Shown here: positions 62,500-64,000 of the stretch, one piece after another | Layout of the letters: each line of letters opens with the position of its first letter | How positions within the stretch are numbered: the first letter of the stretch is position 1 | Assembly (NCBI GenBank): GCA_020637335.1 | Contig: JACJWC010000005.1 | Location: 62,001 to 126,000 of the forward strand | From: Acidobacteriota bacterium | GTDB lineage: Bacteria > Acidobacteriota > Holophagae > Acanthopleuribacterales > Acanthopleuribacteraceae | Length of the DNA stretch: 64,000 nucleotides | Direction: 5' to 3' | The notes under the pieces: model-generated | What the model saw: the letters and a program-made list of their open reading frames with translations, nothing else | What the model was told of the DNA's origin: nothing | The model's database searches: none | Made by a program: the position numbers and the translations under genes

Positions 62500-63639
62500 A
62501 TGGATTTCACCATTGACATTGCCGGAGCCGTGCAGAAATTGGTGGAAAAACAACAGCTAAATCACGTCCACTACGCGGTTCAGCTCATTCGCGCATGCTT
62601 GGATTTTGAGCCCTCAAATATTCAAATTCAGACGGATCAGGGTTCTTTTTCGATTCAACACGATGGTGCTAACCTCGATCCAGATTTTTGGCAGGCATTG
62701 GTAGAGGTTTTGACTCTGGGAAATGAACCACCTGCATTTTTGGCCTTGAAGCGAATCGAACACAATTACGGCCTGACCTTACTGTTTCCCTTTCGCCATT
62801 CAGACCAGGTCCTCCTGCACTCCGGTACGCGGACCATTGAACGGTCAGGCACCCAGACCCGAACGGGAAGTGCAAGCCATCTTGCGGGCTTCCGGTTGCA
62901 AATGGCCCGTCCAAAAGCGCAAGAGGGCGACGAACGGGCTGAGATCTCATTTTTTTGTCGGCGCCCACCCTGTAACCTGCATTTAAACGGGCGCCCGCTT
63001 ACACCCAAAGAGGCTTTGAGCCAAGTTCCCGCATTGTTGCGCGGCCACATTCAAAATGAGCACGGCGAAGCCTTTTTCGGATTAGACGTGCAGGCCAGTC
63101 TGAGTGAAATCCACTACCTCAAACACGGAATCTTATTTGGAACCCGGACTTTTTTGAATAGCCACAGTCTGCCGCTTATTTTGGAATGGGATAGCAAACT
63201 CCAAGACAAAGGAACTCAGTTTGAAAAAAGCATTGCGGCAGGCGACGAGGCCTGCATGCAAGCCCAATTGGCCATTCAAGAAGCTTTGGTTTCCCATTTC
63301 CTCGAATTGGATCCAGCGCTTCAAGATCAGCTACGGCGCAAAATCCTGGCGTTACAGACCCAACCCTTTCCGCAACCGCTTGCCGCCATTCGGCTTTTCC
63401 GCACTAATATTTCTTCGATCCACAAGTCGCTGGCCGATTTGCGCAAGGACCAAAAGCGTTTTGGTGGGTGGCTGCCCTTCCACTTTATGAAACCTAAACC
63501 CAGTCGCGAAGCACTGGCTATTCTCGGGCCTCAAGAATTGGCCTTTTTACGGGCCCAGGACCTCAAGCCGGTACGCTGGCAACCCGTTATGGACAAAAAG
63601 GGCATGGACATGACAAATTGGCTGACAGATTCTCGTTGA
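62500..63639 (+). CDS. Degenerate GHKL-like protein, possible partner of the Hsp90-like ATPase
   Basis: A 379-aa soluble protein. Its first 80 residues look like a GHKL fold that lost its catalytic residues: HYAVQLIRACLDFEPSNIQIQ in place of the Glu/Asn/Asp N-box and SIQHDGANLD in place of D-x-G-x-G, followed by a region without the glycine-rich lid. The middle part has GLTLLFPFRHSDQVLL and NLHLNGRPLTPKEAL, like the post-ATPase segment of the protein at 59771. The rest is helical. It is best seen as a divergent, probably non-catalytic relative of that protein. AAAGGTTT is the weak ribosome site. No other family is recognisable. Confidence 0.6.
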   Translation: MDFTIDIAGAVQKLVEKQQLNHVHYAVQLIRACLDFEPSNIQIQTDQGSFSIQHDGANLDPDFWQALVEVLTLGNEPPAFLALKRIEHNYGLTLLFPFRHSDQVLLHSGTRTIERSGTQTRTGSASHLAGFRLQMARPKAQEGDERAEISFFCRRPPCNLHLNGRPLTPKEALSQVPALLRGHIQNEHGEAFFGLDVQASLSEIHYLKHGILFGTRTFLNSHSLPLILEWDSKLQDKGTQFEKSIAAGDEACMQAQLAIQEALVSHFLELDPALQDQLRRKILALQTQPFPQPLAAIRLFRTNISSIHKSLADLRKDQKRFGGWLPFHFMKPKPSREALAILGPQELAFLRAQDLKPVRWQPVMDKKGMDMTNWLTDSR

Positions 63640-63664
63640 CCCACTCGCAAAGGTTTGCTAACAT
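63636..63664 (+). promoter_or_regulatory. Sigma-70 promoter of rplI
   Basis: TTGACC (63636-63641), a 17-nt spacer and TAACAT (63659-63664) lie about 35 nt upstream of the rplI start. The -35 overlaps the stop codon of the preceding gene. Confidence 0.65.
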
Positions 63665-63698
63665 CTCCGCTTTGTGCGCGAAGGAAAGTGAGGACGCC

Positions 63699-64000
63699 AT
63701 GGAAGTTTTATTACGCGAAAGCGTACTGCATTTAGGCAAACGCGGCCAAGTTGTCAAAGTAAAGCCGGGTTATGCTCGTAACTATCTTCTGCCTAAAGGT
63801 CTGGCTGTAAATGTGACCGAAGGCAACAAGCGGCAGATCGAACTGGAACGCCGTAATTATGAACGCAAGATTCTGGCTGAGAAACAGACGGCCGAAGAAG
63901 CAAAAGCGCAACTGGAAGCCCTGAACCTGACCTTGAAGAAACGGGCTGGCGATACCAACCACCTTTTCGGTTCGGTAACCCATCAAGATATTGCTACCCT
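63699..64000 (+). CDS. rplI: 50S ribosomal protein L9, N-terminal part (cut by window edge)
   Basis: The frame from ATG 63699 (GAGG 5 nt upstream) gives MEVLLRESVLHLGKRGQVVKV and GYARNYLLPKGLA, the L9 signature, then the long connecting helix of charged residues. The protein is about 150 aa in most bacteria; roughly 100 codons are visible and there is no stop before the window ends. L9 binds 23S rRNA near the L1 stalk. The usual neighbours (rpsF, rpsR) are not upstream here; dnaB, which often follows, may lie beyond the window. Confidence 0.97.
   Translation, partial: MEVLLRESVLHLGKRGQVVKVKPGYARNYLLPKGLAVNVTEGNKRQIELERRNYERKILAEKQTAEEAKAQLEALNLTLKKRAGDTNHLFGSVTHQDIAT

Overview
The window reads as a chromosomal segment of a Gram-negative bacterium. 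It has many signal-peptide proteins, a TonB-dependent receptor, two other predicted outer-membrane barrels, signal peptidase I and PHA-granule proteins. The mix of families (secreted beta-propellers, a VPS10/BNR-repeat protein, a TMTC-like TPR glycosyltransferase, a PilZ-Ser/Thr kinase, cyclophilin fusions) is the kind found in Acidobacteriota (Holophagae/Acanthopleuribacter-like lineages). That placement is an inference from gene content, because there is no rRNA here. Genes face both ways in short operons, most have strong GGAGG-type ribosome sites, and convergent pairs often share one bidirectional hairpin terminator. I see no prophage, transposase, CRISPR array or rRNA. The first gene and the last (rplI) run off the window.

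Layout. 1-6.5 kb: a partial secreted protein, a secreted beta-propeller, a TMTC-like membrane glycosyltransferase, a GAF-like protein and gapA. 6.5-12 kb: a zinc/manganese ABC uptake locus whose permease is fused in frame to an outer-membrane barrel and which has no ATPase gene, diverging from an OPT peptide transporter. 12-17.5 kb: carB and carA behind a structured leader, with a hairpin-rich repeat downstream. 17.5-33 kb: mostly exported proteins (propeller, serine hydrolase, HEAT/cyclophilin protein, M43 metalloprotease, cyanophycinase-like S51 peptidase, BNR/VPS10 protein, TonB receptor, DUF3298 protein), with the second copy of the repeat at 26.8-27.3 kb. 33-38.8 kb: mscL, lepB, an exported hydratase-like protein, a CYTH protein, tyrA and a site-2 protease homologue. 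38.9-46 kb: a two-gene signalling unit (PilZ-PilZ-kinase plus a degenerate HD-GYP-like protein), a membrane protein and gamma-glutamyltransferase. 46-53.9 kb: lipid kinase, RRM protein, pseudouridine synthase, prolyl oligopeptidase, DUF481 protein, methyltransferase, thioesterase and patatin. 53.9-58.6 kb: a PhaR/phasin operon, a polyphosphate:AMP phosphotransferase gene broken by one in-frame stop, cytochrome c, an exported methyltransferase and tRNA-Arg. 58.7-64 kb: a K+ channel overlapping an Hsp90-like ATPase/transglutaminase membrane protein, then a degenerate relative of its ATPase domain, and rplI.

The strongest candidates for something undescribed are four. First, the membrane-anchored Hsp90-type ATPase with a transglutaminase triad, overlapping a K+ channel gene. 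Second, the ABC-permease/outer-membrane-barrel fusion. Third, a roughly 510-bp hairpin-rich intergenic repeat present twice in opposite orientation, with internal inverted arms whose stems keep their pairing. Fourth, the carAB leader, in which one segment can pair with either an upstream or a ribosome-site-proximal partner.
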